A DNA stretch of 64,000 bases from Roseomonas sp. AR75 (GCF_005222815.1 NZ_STGB01000006.1:806001-870000); one strand, 5' to 3'; counted from the first letter of the stretch, positions 7,786 through 16,762 are shown. Notes: generated by a model not told the origin, from the letters alone. Program-made: numbers and translations.

Positions 7786-9150
7786 TTGGACAGACCGCTC
7801 ATCGCGATCGACGGCTACAATCTCTCGCTCGAACAGGGCACCGGCGTCGCGACCTATGCACGCGGCCTGTCGCACCGGCTGAAGGCGCTCGGCGCGGAAG
7901 TCGGCATCCTCTACGGCCACCGCTCTTCCGCCGGGAAGGACGGGCTGCTGCGGGAAGTGACCTTCTTCGATCCGCGCGGCGACCTGCCGGGCTGGCGCAG
8001 GCCGCTCGACGACCTGATGCGCATGGCGAAGATGCGCTTCGGCGTGGACGCGGTGCAGGTGCCGATCGGCAGCGTGGAGACGACCGCGCTCTCCGCGCGC
8101 CTGCCCGCCTTCGACCGCATCTGGAACATCCCGAGCCTCTACCGCGCCGCGGTGCTCGGCTTCGGCGCCAGCCATCGCTTCGGCCGCGTGCGCCTGCCCA
8201 ACGCGCCGAAGCTGATGCACTGGACCTATCCCGTCCCGCTGACCGCCGAGGGGCCGAACAAGGAAGCGCTGCCGAACATCTACACGATCCACGACCTGGT
8301 GCCGCTGCGCCTGCCCTTCACCACGCTCGACAACAAGAAGCGCTATCTCGGCACGGTGCGCGGCATCGCGGAACGCGCGGCGCATATCGTGACGGTCAGC
8401 GAGGCGTCGCGCCGGGACATCGTCAACCTGCTCGGCGTGCCCGAGCACAAGGTGACCAACACCGGCCAGGCGGTGGAACTGCCGGATGTCGCCACGCTGA
8501 AGCCGGAGGCGCTGGTCCGCGCGGAGCTGGAAGGCTTCTTCGGCCTGCACTGGCAGAAATACTTCCTGTTCTTCGGCGCGATCGAGCCGAAGAAGAATGT
8601 GGGGCGGCTGATCGAGGCCTATCTCGCGGCCGGATCGCACTATCCGCTGGTGATCTGCGGCAAGCAGGCCTGGAACGCGCATCAGGAACTCGGCCTGCTG
8701 TATGAGGACGACCGCCGCGAATTCGTCCCGCGCGGCCCGATCGAGGGCGTGCAGGGGCTGCAGCGCAAGCTGCGCGACAGGGTGATGCTGATCGACTACG
8801 TGCCGGGCCGGCTGCTGACCGGCCTGATCCGTGGCGCACGGGCGATGCTGTTCCCCTCGCTGTATGAGGGCTTCGGCCTGCCGGTGGTGGAGGCGATGCA
8901 TCTCGGCACCGCCGTGATGACCTCCAACACTTCCGCGCTGCCGGAAGTGGCGGGAGACGCGGCGCTGCTGGTCGATCCCTACGACACCCGCGCCATGGCG
9001 GAGGCGATCCAGCGAATGGACGCGGACGATGCGCTGCGGGCGGAACTTGCGTCGCGCGGACCGAAGCGCGCCGCGACCTTCAACGCGGAGGATTACGGCA
9101 GGCGGTTGTCTGAGATGTATGCGCGGCTGGGGATCAGGCTGGGGGCGTAG
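7786..9150 (+). CDS. GT4-family glycosyltransferase
   Basis: 454 residues, GT-B fold. The N-terminal half carries IAIDGYNLSLEQGTGVATYARGL, characteristic of GT4 enzymes that elongate surface polysaccharides. The C-terminal half has FFGAIEPKKNVGRLIEAY, a PSLYEGFGLPVVEAM donor-site motif with the E-x7-E pair, and TSNTSALPEVAGDAALLVDP. The TTG start at 7786 is fixed by AAGGAGG. Its donor and acceptor sugars cannot be assigned. It follows purD closely, but a shared function is unlikely. Its 3' end overlaps the convergent rsmD by 17 bp. Confidence 0.9.
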   Translation: MDRPLIAIDGYNLSLEQGTGVATYARGLSHRLKALGAEVGILYGHRSSAGKDGLLREVTFFDPRGDLPGWRRPLDDLMRMAKMRFGVDAVQVPIGSVETTALSARLPAFDRIWNIPSLYRAAVLGFGASHRFGRVRLPNAPKLMHWTYPVPLTAEGPNKEALPNIYTIHDLVPLRLPFTTLDNKKRYLGTVRGIAERAAHIVTVSEASRRDIVNLLGVPEHKVTNTGQAVELPDVATLKPEALVRAELEGFFGLHWQKYFLFFGAIEPKKNVGRLIEAYLAAGSHYPLVICGKQAWNAHQELGLLYEDDRREFVPRGPIEGVQGLQRKLRDRVMLIDYVPGRLLTGLIRGARAMLFPSLYEGFGLPVVEAMHLGTAVMTSNTSALPEVAGDAALLVDPYDTRAMAEAIQRMDADDALRAELASRGPKRAATFNAEDYGRRLSEMYARLGIRLGA

Positions 9151-9757
9151 CCGGCGACGGGTTTCCCCCACCCTGGCCCTCCCCCGTAAGGACGGGGGAG
9201 GGTATTGGCGCGCGCAGGAACACCAGCCGCGCGGCGCCGTGTGCGCGCTCCGCAACCGCTTCGAAACCCGGCACGTCCAGGACCTCGTCGCGCGCGACCT
9301 CCGCGACGACCAGCGCATCGGGGGCGAGCCAGCCGGAGGCGGCCAGCGCCTGCACGGCGCGCGCGACGACATCCTTGCCATAGGGCGGATCGAGGAAGAC
9401 CAGGCCGCACGCCGCATCCGCGCGCGGCGGCCTCGTCGCATCGCCGGCGATCACGCGCGTGTTCGCCTCCGCCTTCAGCGCCGCGATGTTCGTGCGCAGC
9501 GCGGCCAGCGCGGCGCGGTCCTGCTCGATGAACACGGCCTTGGCCGCGCCGCGCGAAAGCGCCTCCAGCCCCAGCGCGCCGGTGCCGGCAAAGGCGTCCA
9601 GCACGCGCGCGCCTTCCACGCGCTCGCGGCCCGCCCAGGGCGCGTGCCAGAGCATGTCGAACAGCGCCTGGCGGACGCGGTCCGAGGTCGGGCGCGTCGC
9701 CTCGCCGGCCGGCGCGACCAGGCTACGACCGCGGTGACGGCCGGCGACGATTCGCAT
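9134..9757 (-). CDS. rsmD: 16S rRNA (guanine(966)-N(2))-methyltransferase RsmD
   Basis: 207 residues; methylates G966 of 16S rRNA during 30S assembly. It starts at ATG 9757 with MRIVAGRHRGRSLVAP, the conserved opening. The SAM-binding motif is DAFAGTGALGLEALSRGA near residue 50, and the catalytic motif FLDPPYGKD lies near 128. The start lies 35 bp inside the rluB 3' end, implying coupled expression. Odd point: the last 25 or so residues (APIPSPVLTGEGQGGGNPSP...) are low-complexity and encoded by a REP-like palindrome, which also supplies the stop and a 17-bp overlap with the convergent glycosyltransferase. Confidence 0.93.
   Translation of the reverse strand: MRIVAGRHRGRSLVAPAGEATRPTSDRVRQALFDMLWHAPWAGRERVEGARVLDAFAGTGALGLEALSRGAAKAVFIEQDRAALAALRTNIAALKAEANTRVIAGDATRPPRADAACGLVFLDPPYGKDVVARAVQALAASGWLAPDALVVAEVARDEVLDVPGFEAVAERAHGAARLVFLRAPIPSPVLTGEGQGGGNPSPATPPA
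9177..9202. repeat. REP-like palindrome inside the rsmD 3' end
   Basis: Arms CCCTCCCCCG (9177-9186) and CGGGGGAGGG (9193-9202) pair perfectly around TAAGGA. The flanking CCCACCCTGG is shared with the copy near 18223. The element is translated as part of the rsmD C-terminus. Confidence 0.75.
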
Positions 9758-10625
9758 GCGGCCTGCGCGGCGCGGCGTTGCGGGCGCGGGGAATGGTGCG
9801 CGAACCCGGCGGCGGCGCTGGCGGAGCCGGCGCGGGCGGCGCTTCCGCCGGACCCTCGCCGCCGCGCCGCCGCACCGGCTTCTCGCCGATGCCCAGCTGG
9901 TCGCGCAGGATGCGCGGATGCACCTCCTCCACGCCCGCGCGTGGCAGCGCGCCGAGCTGGAAGGGGCCATAGGCCACGCGGATCAGCCGCGTCACCTGCA
10001 GGCCGAGATGCGCCATCACGCGCCGCACCTCCCTGTTCTTGCCTTCCTTTAGGCTGACGGTGAGCCAGGCATTGGCGCCCTGGCGGGAGTCGAGCCCCGC
10101 CTCGATCGGGCCATAGGAGACGCCCTCCACGGTGATGCCGCGCGCCAGGTTGGCCAGCGCCCGCTCGTCCACCGGGCCATGCACGCGCACGCGGTAGCGC
10201 CGCAGCCAGCCATTGGAGGGCAGTTCCAGCCGCCGCGCCAGCGCGCCGTCATTGGTCAGCAGCAGCAGCCCTTCGGAGGTGATGTCGAGCCGCCCGATGG
10301 AGACCACGCGCGGCAGGCCCGGCGGCAGCTTCTCGAAGACTGTGGGGCGGCCCTGCGGGTCGCGATGCGTCGTCACCAGCCCTTCGGGCTTGTGGTAGCG
10401 GAACAGCCGCGTGCGCTCGGGCGCCGCCACCGGCTTGCCCTCCACCGCCACCTTGTCGCCGGCGGCGACGAAGGTCGCGGGCGTCTCCACGGTCTTGCCG
10501 TTGAGCTTCACCTTGCCCTCGGCGATCAGCTTCTCCGCGTCCCGGCGGGAGGCGACGCCCGCGCGCGCCAGCCACTTCGCGATCCGCTCGCCGCGCTGGG
10601 TGTCGTCCTCGTCCTCGTCGCTCAT
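9723..10625 (-). CDS. rluB: 23S rRNA pseudouridine synthase (RluB type)
   Basis: 300 residues, RsuA/RluB/E/F family. The S4 RNA-binding domain (about 10-60) has RIAKWLARAGVASRRDAEKLIAEGKVKLNG. The catalytic domain (70-235) contains RLDITSEGLLLLTNDG with the essential Asp, and LKEGKNREVRRVMAHLGLQVTRLIRVAYGP. The C-terminal 60 residues are rich in Pro, Ala and Arg, as in many alphaproteobacterial RluB proteins. The start at 10625 gives MSDEDEDD and overlaps the preceding stop as ATGA. Alphaproteobacteria typically place this gene directly before rsmD, as here. Confidence 0.93.
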   Translation of the reverse strand: MSDEDEDDTQRGERIAKWLARAGVASRRDAEKLIAEGKVKLNGKTVETPATFVAAGDKVAVEGKPVAAPERTRLFRYHKPEGLVTTHRDPQGRPTVFEKLPPGLPRVVSIGRLDITSEGLLLLTNDGALARRLELPSNGWLRRYRVRVHGPVDERALANLARGITVEGVSYGPIEAGLDSRQGANAWLTVSLKEGKNREVRRVMAHLGLQVTRLIRVAYGPFQLGALPRAGVEEVHPRILRDQLGIGEKPVRRRGGEGPAEAPPAPAPPAPPPGSRTIPRARNAAPRRPHANRRRPSPRS

Positions 10626-11338
10626 CGGCGGCAGGCCGCGACGAACGCCGAAAAAATCATGGGGTCGCGCGGGTCCACCGCATATTCCGGGTGCCACTGC
10701 ACGCCGAGGGCGAAGCGGTAGGCCGGGTGCTCCACGCCTTCGATCACGCCGTCAGGGGCGATGGCGTTGACCAGGGCGCCCTCGCCCGGCGTCGCCACCG
10801 CCTGGTGGTGCGCGCTGTTCACCGAAAGCCGCTGCGCGCCGACGATGTCGCCCAGCTTCGTGCCCTCCAGCACGCGCACGGTGTGGCCCGGCTCGGTGCG
10901 GGGGTTGGGCTGCTCATGCGCCAGCGCGCCTTCGACCTCGTCCGGGATGTGCTGGATCAGCGTGCCGCCGAAGGCCACCGCCAGAAGCTGCTGGCCGCCG
11001 CAGATGCCCAGCACCGGCAGGTCCTGCCGCAGCGCCTCCCTCACCGCGGCCAGCTCGAAATCGGTGCGGCCGGGCTTGAGCGTGACCTTGGGATGCGGCG
11101 CCCCGCCGCCCCAGAGCGCGGGGTCCACGTCGAAGGCGCCGCCGGTCACGAGCAGGCCGTCCAGCGTATCGAGATACGCGGCGGCCAGTTCCGGGTGGTG
11201 CGGCAGGGCCACGGGCAGGCCGCCCGCGGCGATGACGGCGGAGAAATAATTCTGGCGGAGGGCATACCAGGGCAGCTTCGACCAGCCGCCGGCCGGTTCC
11301 GCATCCAGGGTGACGCCGATGAGGGGGCGGGCGGGCAT
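10622..11338 (-). CDS. Peptidase C26 / gamma-glutamyl-GABA hydrolase-like class I amidotransferase
   Basis: 238 residues, PuuD-like class I glutamine amidotransferase fold. The nucleophile elbow is GICGGQQLLAVAFGG near residue 112, and the histidine/glutamate pair is in VQWHPEYAVD near 213. VTGGAFDVDPALWG near 65 is the family's substrate loop. Enzymes of this family hydrolyse gamma-glutamyl bonds, for example in putrescine breakdown, but there are no other polyamine genes nearby. It is translationally coupled to rluB (ATGA) and divergent from tadA across 45 bp. Confidence 0.88.
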   Translation of the reverse strand: MPARPLIGVTLDAEPAGGWSKLPWYALRQNYFSAVIAAGGLPVALPHHPELAAAYLDTLDGLLVTGGAFDVDPALWGGGAPHPKVTLKPGRTDFELAAVREALRQDLPVLGICGGQQLLAVAFGGTLIQHIPDEVEGALAHEQPNPRTEPGHTVRVLEGTKLGDIVGAQRLSVNSAHHQAVATPGEGALVNAIAPDGVIEGVEHPAYRFALGVQWHPEYAVDPRDPMIFSAFVAACRR

Positions 11339-11383
11339 GCCGCGTTGCTAGACCTGCGCGCCGTGTCGCGGCAAGCATCTCCC

Positions 11384-11833
11384 ATGTCGCCGATGGAGAT
11401 CGCCCTCGCCGAGGCCCGCGCCGCCGCCGCCCGCGGCGAGGTGCCGGTGGGCGCCGTCGTCACCGACGCCGCGGGGCGGGTGCTGGCCAGGGCCGGCAAC
11501 GCGGTGGAGGCGCGGCGCGACCCTTCCGCCCATGCCGAGATGCTGGCGCTGCGCGCGGCCGCCGCGGCGCGCGGCGACAAGGTTCTGCCCGACGCCACGC
11601 TGTGGGTGACGCTGGAGCCCTGCGCCATGTGCGCCGCCGCGGCCAGCTTCTTCCGGGTCAAGCGGCTGATCTTCGGAGCCTACGACCCGAAGGGCGGCGG
11701 CGTCGAGCACGGCCCGCGCCTGTTCGCCCAGCCCACCTGCCACCACGCGCCAGAGGTGGTCGGCGGCGTGCGGGAGGGCGAGGCCGCGGCGCTGTTGCGC
11801 GATTTCTTCGAAAGCCTGCGCAACCGCGACTGA
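11384..11833 (+). CDS. tadA: tRNA(Arg) adenosine-34 deaminase
   Basis: 149 residues; converts A34 to inosine in tRNA-Arg(ACG). The zinc and proton-shuttle motif HAEMLALR is near residue 52, and PCAMCAAAASFFRVKRLIFGAYDPKGGGVEHG is near 81-113, both diagnostic. The ATG at 11384 is preferred; an ATG three codons later (11393) is equally possible. The gene order with rluB and rsmD supports the assignment. Essential in most bacteria. Confidence 0.95.
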   Translation: MSPMEIALAEARAAAARGEVPVGAVVTDAAGRVLARAGNAVEARRDPSAHAEMLALRAAAAARGDKVLPDATLWVTLEPCAMCAAAASFFRVKRLIFGAYDPKGGGVEHGPRLFAQPTCHHAPEVVGGVREGEAAALLRDFFESLRNRD

Positions 11834-11890
11834 TCGCTTCACGATCCGGGCATCCGCAAAGCGCGGGGCCGGCCCGCTCGTTGCCAGGGC

Positions 11891-12949
11891 ATGATTGCGC
11901 CAATCCGGCCCGTCCGCCTTTTCCGGCGCACCCGCGCGCTGCCCACGCCGGCGCGCTATGCGATGACCCTCGCCCTGGTCGGCGTCTTCACCGCGCTCGA
12001 CCTGCTGGCGATGCCGTCGGCCCCGCATTTCGCGGTCGCGCCCTATCTGGTGGCGATCCTGCTCTCCGCGGCGCTGTTCGACAGCGGGACCGGGCTGTTC
12101 GCCACCGCGCTGTGCACGGTCCTCGCGGGCTGGCTGCACCTCGGCCCCGGCGTCGAGGAGGGCTGGATCGCGCTGTTGCTCTTCGCCTGCGTCGGCGTCG
12201 CCATGGCCCTGGTCACCGAGGCCCTGCACAAGGCGCTCGCCCGGTCCGAAGCGATGGAAGGCGCGCTGCGCCGGGCGGAGCGCACGCGGACGCTGCTGCT
12301 GCATGAGTTCCGCCATCGCACGCGCAACGACCTCGGCTCGCTGATCGGCCTGCTGATCCTGCGGTCGCGCATCGCGCCGTCGGCGGCGGCACGCGAGGCG
12401 CTGCGTGACGCTGCGGACCACGCGATGGCGCTGGCGCGGGTGCATGCCCGGCTGGCGCTGGACGAGGGGCTCGACCTCGGCGCGGAGCGGCCGATGGTGG
12501 ACACAAGGGATTTCGTCTCTGGCCTCTGCGCGGACATCGATGCCTCCTCCACCGCCGAAGGGCCGGTGCTGGTGCGTCTGGTGACGGAGGCGGAATCGCA
12601 CGCGCTCTCGGCGGAGCGCGCGGTGCCGCTCGGCCTCGTGCTGAACGAGTCGGTGGCGAATGCGCGGCGCTACGCCTTCCCCGATGATCGCGGCGGCATC
12701 GTGCAGGTGCGCTTCCGGCGCGAGGGTGCCGACTTCGTGCTGACGATCGCCGATGACGGCATCGGCCTGCCGCAGGAGGACGAGGTGGAGGCGGCGCCAC
12801 CCGACAGGGTGCCGGGCGCCGGCCTCGGCACGCGGCTGCTGCGGGCGCTGGCGGCGCAGCTTCGCGGCCGCTTCGCGCGCCATGCCGGCCCGGCCGGCAA
12901 GGGCACGGTGGTGGAATTCCGCTTCGCCGCGGCAGAACCTGGCACCTAG
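11891..12949 (+). CDS. Membrane histidine kinase, HisKA_2 type
   Basis: 352 residues. Four predicted membrane helices (about 21-41, 48-63, 66-83, 91-110) resemble a DUF4118 sensor. The dimerisation/phosphoacceptor helix contains LLHEFRHRTRNDL, where His142 of the HRTRND motif is the likely phosphorylation site (HisKA_2). The ATPase domain shows LNESVANARRYAF (N box) and TIADDGIGLP near 285, ending with GLGTRLLRALAAQLRG. Kinases of this class often act in alphaproteobacterial general stress or light responses. No response regulator is adjacent, so it is an orphan here. Confidence 0.88.
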   Translation: MIAPIRPVRLFRRTRALPTPARYAMTLALVGVFTALDLLAMPSAPHFAVAPYLVAILLSAALFDSGTGLFATALCTVLAGWLHLGPGVEEGWIALLLFACVGVAMALVTEALHKALARSEAMEGALRRAERTRTLLLHEFRHRTRNDLGSLIGLLILRSRIAPSAAAREALRDAADHAMALARVHARLALDEGLDLGAERPMVDTRDFVSGLCADIDASSTAEGPVLVRLVTEAESHALSAERAVPLGLVLNESVANARRYAFPDDRGGIVQVRFRREGADFVLTIADDGIGLPQEDEVEAAPPDRVPGAGLGTRLLRALAAQLRGRFARHAGPAGKGTVVEFRFAAAEPGT

Positions 12950-13855
12950 CTAACCGGCAACTTGCTCCGCCTCAGGGTCCCAATGCCACGGCGTCGCGGG
13001 GCCGATCGCGACGCCGCCCTGGAAGCGGGGCGTGGGCACATGACGCTCCGCGCCGGCCAGCACGGCCACGCCGCGATCGGTCAGGCGCCAATGCGGGCCT
13101 GGATGCAACAACCGGCGCGGCCCTTCCGAGAGCCGCGCGAGGTAGTCCAGCACCATCAGGTCGGTCACCTGGAACACCGGATCGGCCTGGAGCAGGGCGC
13201 GGAAGATGGTGTCCGCCTCGTGCAGGCCGGCGGACGCCGCCTGCAGCACCAGACGCTCGGTCAGCGCCAGCCCGTCCGTCGTCCACGGCAGGTCCTGCAG
13301 GTGCCGGCGCAGAGCCTGCGCGAGGTGGGGCAGCGCCGAGGGCACGCGCCACAGCGCGTCCAGCGCCCGCGGGTCCTCCGCCGCGAAGGCCTCCCAGGCG
13401 AGCGCCCCGGCCTCCAGCTGGGCGCGCGTCAGCGGCGCGGGCTCGAGCGCTGCGAGCTCCGCATCGCTCAGCAGTGCGAAGGGGCGGACGCCGTCGGCGG
13501 GCATCAGGAACAGCCTGCCCTCCAGCCCGCGGCGCTCGGCCAGCAGCCCCAGCACGCGGATCAGCGCCGCCTGGTCCCAGAGATCGTGCTCGAACCACAG
13601 CAGCACGCGCTCGTGGCGGTCGAGCCCATTCAGCGCGGCGTATTCGGCGCCGAGGCGCAGCCGTACCTGTTGCAGCGGCGCGCGGTAATGCAGGGCGACG
13701 AAGCGCGCGCGGATGCCGAGATAGGCCATCAGCCCCTCGGCGGCGACCGGCCCCTGGCAGACCGGGTCGGCGAAGGCGAGATACGCCCCCTCCCATCCCG
13801 CGGCCGGCAGGCGCGGCCGCAGGTCGTCGCCGCAGCGCAGATGCGCGGTGGTCAG
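12950..13855 (-). CDS. DUF1835 domain-containing protein, apparent CTG start
   Basis: 301 residues. The opening TTAHLRCGDDLRPRL, the ADPVCQGPV block near residue 32 and LLWFEHDLWDQ near 90 match the DUF1835 family, whose function is unknown. No ATG, GTG or TTG lies at the expected N-terminus in this frame. The only candidate that preserves RCGDD is CTG at 13855-13853, overlapping the preceding TGA as CTGA, which mimics the ATGA/GTGA coupling seen across this window. The gene follows a TctC gene on the same strand, and its 3' end abuts that of the HisKA_2 kinase. No biochemical role can be assigned. Confidence 0.8.
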   Translation of the reverse strand: MTTAHLRCGDDLRPRLPAAGWEGAYLAFADPVCQGPVAAEGLMAYLGIRARFVALHYRAPLQQVRLRLGAEYAALNGLDRHERVLLWFEHDLWDQAALIRVLGLLAERRGLEGRLFLMPADGVRPFALLSDAELAALEPAPLTRAQLEAGALAWEAFAAEDPRALDALWRVPSALPHLAQALRRHLQDLPWTTDGLALTERLVLQAASAGLHEADTIFRALLQADPVFQVTDLMVLDYLARLSEGPRRLLHPGPHWRLTDRGVAVLAGAERHVPTPRFQGGVAIGPATPWHWDPEAEQVAG

Positions 13856-14832
13856 AGCCTGAGGCCGAGGCGGCGGATCATCTCGCCTTCCTCGGCATAC
13901 TGCTTGCGCGCGAAGGCAGCGTAGTCCTCGGGGCCGAGATACCAGGGCGCCATGTCGAAGCGATCCAGGATGGCGACATGCGCCGGGTCGAACAGCGCGG
14001 CCCGGAACGCCTCGTTCAGCGCGGCGACCACGGCCGGGTTCATCCCCTTCGGGCCGGCGATGCCGTAGGGCGAGGCGGAGACGATGTCCACGCCGCTCTC
14101 CTTCAGCGTCGGCACGTCCGGGAAGCGCTTGGCGCGCTCCGCGCTCCACACCGCCAGCAGGCGCAACTGGCCCGACTTCACCAGCTCCGCCCAGCCGGAG
14201 CTGTCGGAGCTCACCTGGATCTGGCCGCCGAGCAGCGACTGGGCGTTCTCGGCCCAGCCGCGGAAGGGCACATGCGTCCAGGAGATCCCGCGCATGCCGG
14301 CGATCTGTTCCATGGTGATGTGCAGCGAGGTGCCGACGCCGGGTGTGCCGTAGTTCACCTTGCCCGGATTGGCCTTGGCGTAGTCCAGCAGCTCGCCGAG
14401 CGTCTGCCAGGGCGCATCGGCCCGCACCACGGTGCCGAACAGGTAGCCGGTGAGATGCGTGACGTAGGTGAAGTCCTCCAGCGGGTTGAACAGCGCCCGC
14501 TGCGCCATCTGCGGGTGGCGGAAGACGCTGATCGGGATCTGCGACAGGGCGTAGCCGTCCGGCCGCTCCTGCAGCAGCGCCTGCGGGCCGAGCACGCCGC
14601 CGGCGCCGGCCTTGTTCTCGATGATCACGGGCTGGCCCAGGCGCTTTGCCACCTGCTCGCCCAGGGCGCGCATCTGGATGTCGGTGGTGCCGCCGGCGGC
14701 CCAGGGGACGATCAGGCGGATCGGCCGTTCGGGAAAGCGCCCGGCCTGGCTGCCCTGCGCGCGGACCGCGGGTGCGGCGAGCAGGCCGGCGCCGGCCAGC
14801 AGGGCGGCGCGGCGGGTGGTTGCGAGGGTCAT
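13852..14832 (-). CDS. TctC/Bug-family periplasmic binding protein
   Basis: 326 residues. A Tat-like signal (TTRRAALLAGAGLLAAPAVRA) leads into FPERPIRLIVPWAAGGTTDIQMR, the classic Bug opening, then ENKAGAGGVLG near 75 and VNYGTPGVGTSLHITMEQ near 150. Bug proteins bind carboxylates and similar ligands in the periplasm, and most are orphans without a TctAB transporter, as here. Its TGA overlaps the CTG start of the DUF1835 gene. Ligand unknown. Confidence 0.92.
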   Translation of the reverse strand: MTLATTRRAALLAGAGLLAAPAVRAQGSQAGRFPERPIRLIVPWAAGGTTDIQMRALGEQVAKRLGQPVIIENKAGAGGVLGPQALLQERPDGYALSQIPISVFRHPQMAQRALFNPLEDFTYVTHLTGYLFGTVVRADAPWQTLGELLDYAKANPGKVNYGTPGVGTSLHITMEQIAGMRGISWTHVPFRGWAENAQSLLGGQIQVSSDSSGWAELVKSGQLRLLAVWSAERAKRFPDVPTLKESGVDIVSASPYGIAGPKGMNPAVVAALNEAFRAALFDPAHVAILDRFDMAPWYLGPEDYAAFARKQYAEEGEMIRRLGLRL

Positions 14833-15009
14833 GGCGGGCCTCCCGAATGCGGCGCGCCGTTCGCGGCGCGTCCGGTGTCTGGCGTCATGGCTAGCGGTCG
14901 CGGCGCGGGGCGGCAAGCGGGCGCGGCGCCACGCCGCCGCGCCCCGCAAGGAATGATGCGCCCAACGCAGCTTAGCGAAGGATTCAGGCTGCCATACCAG
15001 GATGGTTGC

Positions 15010-16683
15010 ATGCCGAAGCGACTCCTCCCGCGCCGCCCGCAGGCCCTGCTGCTGGCCGGCGGGCTGCTGATCCTGACCGCCCTCGGCGCCGCCGCCGCCT
15101 TCGAGAGCAACCGCCACCTGAAGGAGAAGCAGGGCGCGATCGTCGGCCTGCATCGCCAGGCGGCGGAGGCGCAGCGCCTGCTGCTGCTGCTCGCCGAAAG
15201 CCACGCCGCGACACACCAATGGCTGCTCTCCGGCCGCGCCGAGGACCGCGACGCCGCGGTCCGGAGTGGCGATGCGCTGCGGCATACCGGGCGGGAGCTG
15301 GCGGGACGCCTGGCCGCGCCGCTGGACGTGCGTGGCCTGCCGTCGCTCGGCGCCACGCTCGAACATGTGCTGCGGGTGCGCGACCAGGCGCATGCGCTGA
15401 ACGAGACGGCGGGGCAGGAGGCGGCGCGCCAGGTCGCGGCTGAGGGCAGCGGCCTCGCCGCGACCGCGCAGATGCGTGACGTGCTGGGCGAGTTCCGCCA
15501 GGGCATCGAGGCCGACCTCACCGCGCTCGATGCCGAGCTGCGCGAGGGGCAATGGATCGGCCTGCTGCTGGTCGGCGCCTCCTCCGCGGCGATGCTGGCC
15601 ATGCTGCTGGCCGCGATCGGCCAGCTTGCCCGGCGGCGCAGCGCGGCGGAGCGGGCCAGCGCGGCGATGGATGCGCGCGGGCGGGAGGTGGCGGCGCTGT
15701 TCCGCATGGGCGAGCTGCTGCAGAGCAGCCACGCGCCCGAGGACATCCGCCGCGTCGTCTCCCACACCGCGGCGGAGCTGCTGCCGGCGCTGTCCGGCGC
15801 CTTCTACGTGTTCAACAATTCCCGCGACCGGCTGGACATGCTGGGCCTCTGGGGCGCGCGCGGCCTGCCGCCCGACCTGCCGGAGCATTTCGCCCCCGAA
15901 GAATGCTGGGCGCTGAAGCGCGGCCGGCCGCATGGCCCCGCCGCCGGCGACAGCCTGGCCTGCGACCACCTTGGCGGCGCCGAGACTGCGCTGCTCTGCG
16001 TGCCGATGCAGGCGCGCGGCGAGGTCTATGGCGTATTGTCCTTCTTCCATCCGGAAAGGCGCGCGATGTCGCCGCAGCAGGTGGAGCTGGCGCAGGCGCT
16101 GGCCGATGGCGTGAGCCTGGCGCTGGCGAACCTCGCCCTGCGGGAAAAGCTGCGCAACCAGGCGCTGCGCGACGAGCTGACGGGCCTGCACAACCGGCGC
16201 TTCCTGGAAGAGACGCTGCCCCGCGTGCTGGCGCATGCGGAGCGGCGCAACGCCTCGCTGGCGGTGATGATGCTCGACCTCGACCATTTCAAGCAGGTCA
16301 ACGACCGCTATGGCCACGCCACCGGCGACGCGGTGCTGCGGGAGGTCGGGCGGCTGCTGCTGGCGCGACTGCGCCGGATGGACCTCGCCTGCCGCTATGG
16401 CGGGGAGGAACTGTTGATCCTGATGCCGGACTGCACCGCCGCCGAGGCGCTGGTCCGGGCGCGGGAGATCTGCGCGCAGATCCGCGGCCTGCGCGAGGCG
16501 ATCGGCGGCACGCTGCCGCAGGTCACGGTCTCGATCGGCGTCGCCGCCTGGCCCGAGCATGGCGAGCAGATCGGCCGGGTGATCGAGGCCGCGGACGCCG
16601 CGCTCTACGCCGCCAAGCGGGCCGGGCGCGACCGCGCCCTGCCGGCCGAGGCAACCGTCGAACCCCTGCCCCTGCCGGGGTGA
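15010..16683 (+). CDS. Diguanylate cyclase with membrane sensor and GAF domain
   Basis: 557 residues; makes cyclic di-GMP. The first helix (residues 12-35) and a second (about 185-210) flank a periplasmic helical sensor resembling CHASE3. A GAF-like domain spans about 235-380. The GGDEF domain (about 385-550) has LRDELTGLHNRRFLEE, DLDHFKQVNDRYGHATGD and the active-site RYGGEEL. RRMD five residues before GGEEL is an intact inhibitory I-site. The ATG at 15010 starts a good signal anchor; the gene is divergent from the TctC gene across 177 bp. Proximity to polysaccharide genes fits a role in surface attachment, but that is inference. Confidence 0.9.
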   Translation: MPKRLLPRRPQALLLAGGLLILTALGAAAAFESNRHLKEKQGAIVGLHRQAAEAQRLLLLLAESHAATHQWLLSGRAEDRDAAVRSGDALRHTGRELAGRLAAPLDVRGLPSLGATLEHVLRVRDQAHALNETAGQEAARQVAAEGSGLAATAQMRDVLGEFRQGIEADLTALDAELREGQWIGLLLVGASSAAMLAMLLAAIGQLARRRSAAERASAAMDARGREVAALFRMGELLQSSHAPEDIRRVVSHTAAELLPALSGAFYVFNNSRDRLDMLGLWGARGLPPDLPEHFAPEECWALKRGRPHGPAAGDSLACDHLGGAETALLCVPMQARGEVYGVLSFFHPERRAMSPQQVELAQALADGVSLALANLALREKLRNQALRDELTGLHNRRFLEETLPRVLAHAERRNASLAVMMLDLDHFKQVNDRYGHATGDAVLREVGRLLLARLRRMDLACRYGGEELLILMPDCTAAEALVRAREICAQIRGLREAIGGTLPQVTVSIGVAAWPEHGEQIGRVIEAADAALYAAKRAGRDRALPAEATVEPLPLPG

Positions 16684-16721
16684 GCTTCCCTTTTGCGGGG
16701 GGGTGCGACATATCCCGTCCG

Positions 16722-16735
16722 CCGGCCCGGGCCGG
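16722..16735. promoter_or_regulatory. Perfect 14-bp palindrome upstream of the guanylyltransferase gene
   Basis: CCGGCCCGGGCCGG sits 28 bp before the ATG at 16763. It is perfectly self-complementary with no loop, so a protein site or chance in GC-rich DNA is as likely as a terminator. Confidence 0.3.
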
Positions 16736-16762
16736 TTGTGCAAGTTCAGGCAGGATTCCCGC

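Noticed and set aside
16722..16735. CCGGCCCGGGCCGG considered as a terminator
   Set aside because: It has no loop and no T-tract; kept only as a low-confidence palindrome because such words are common at this GC content.
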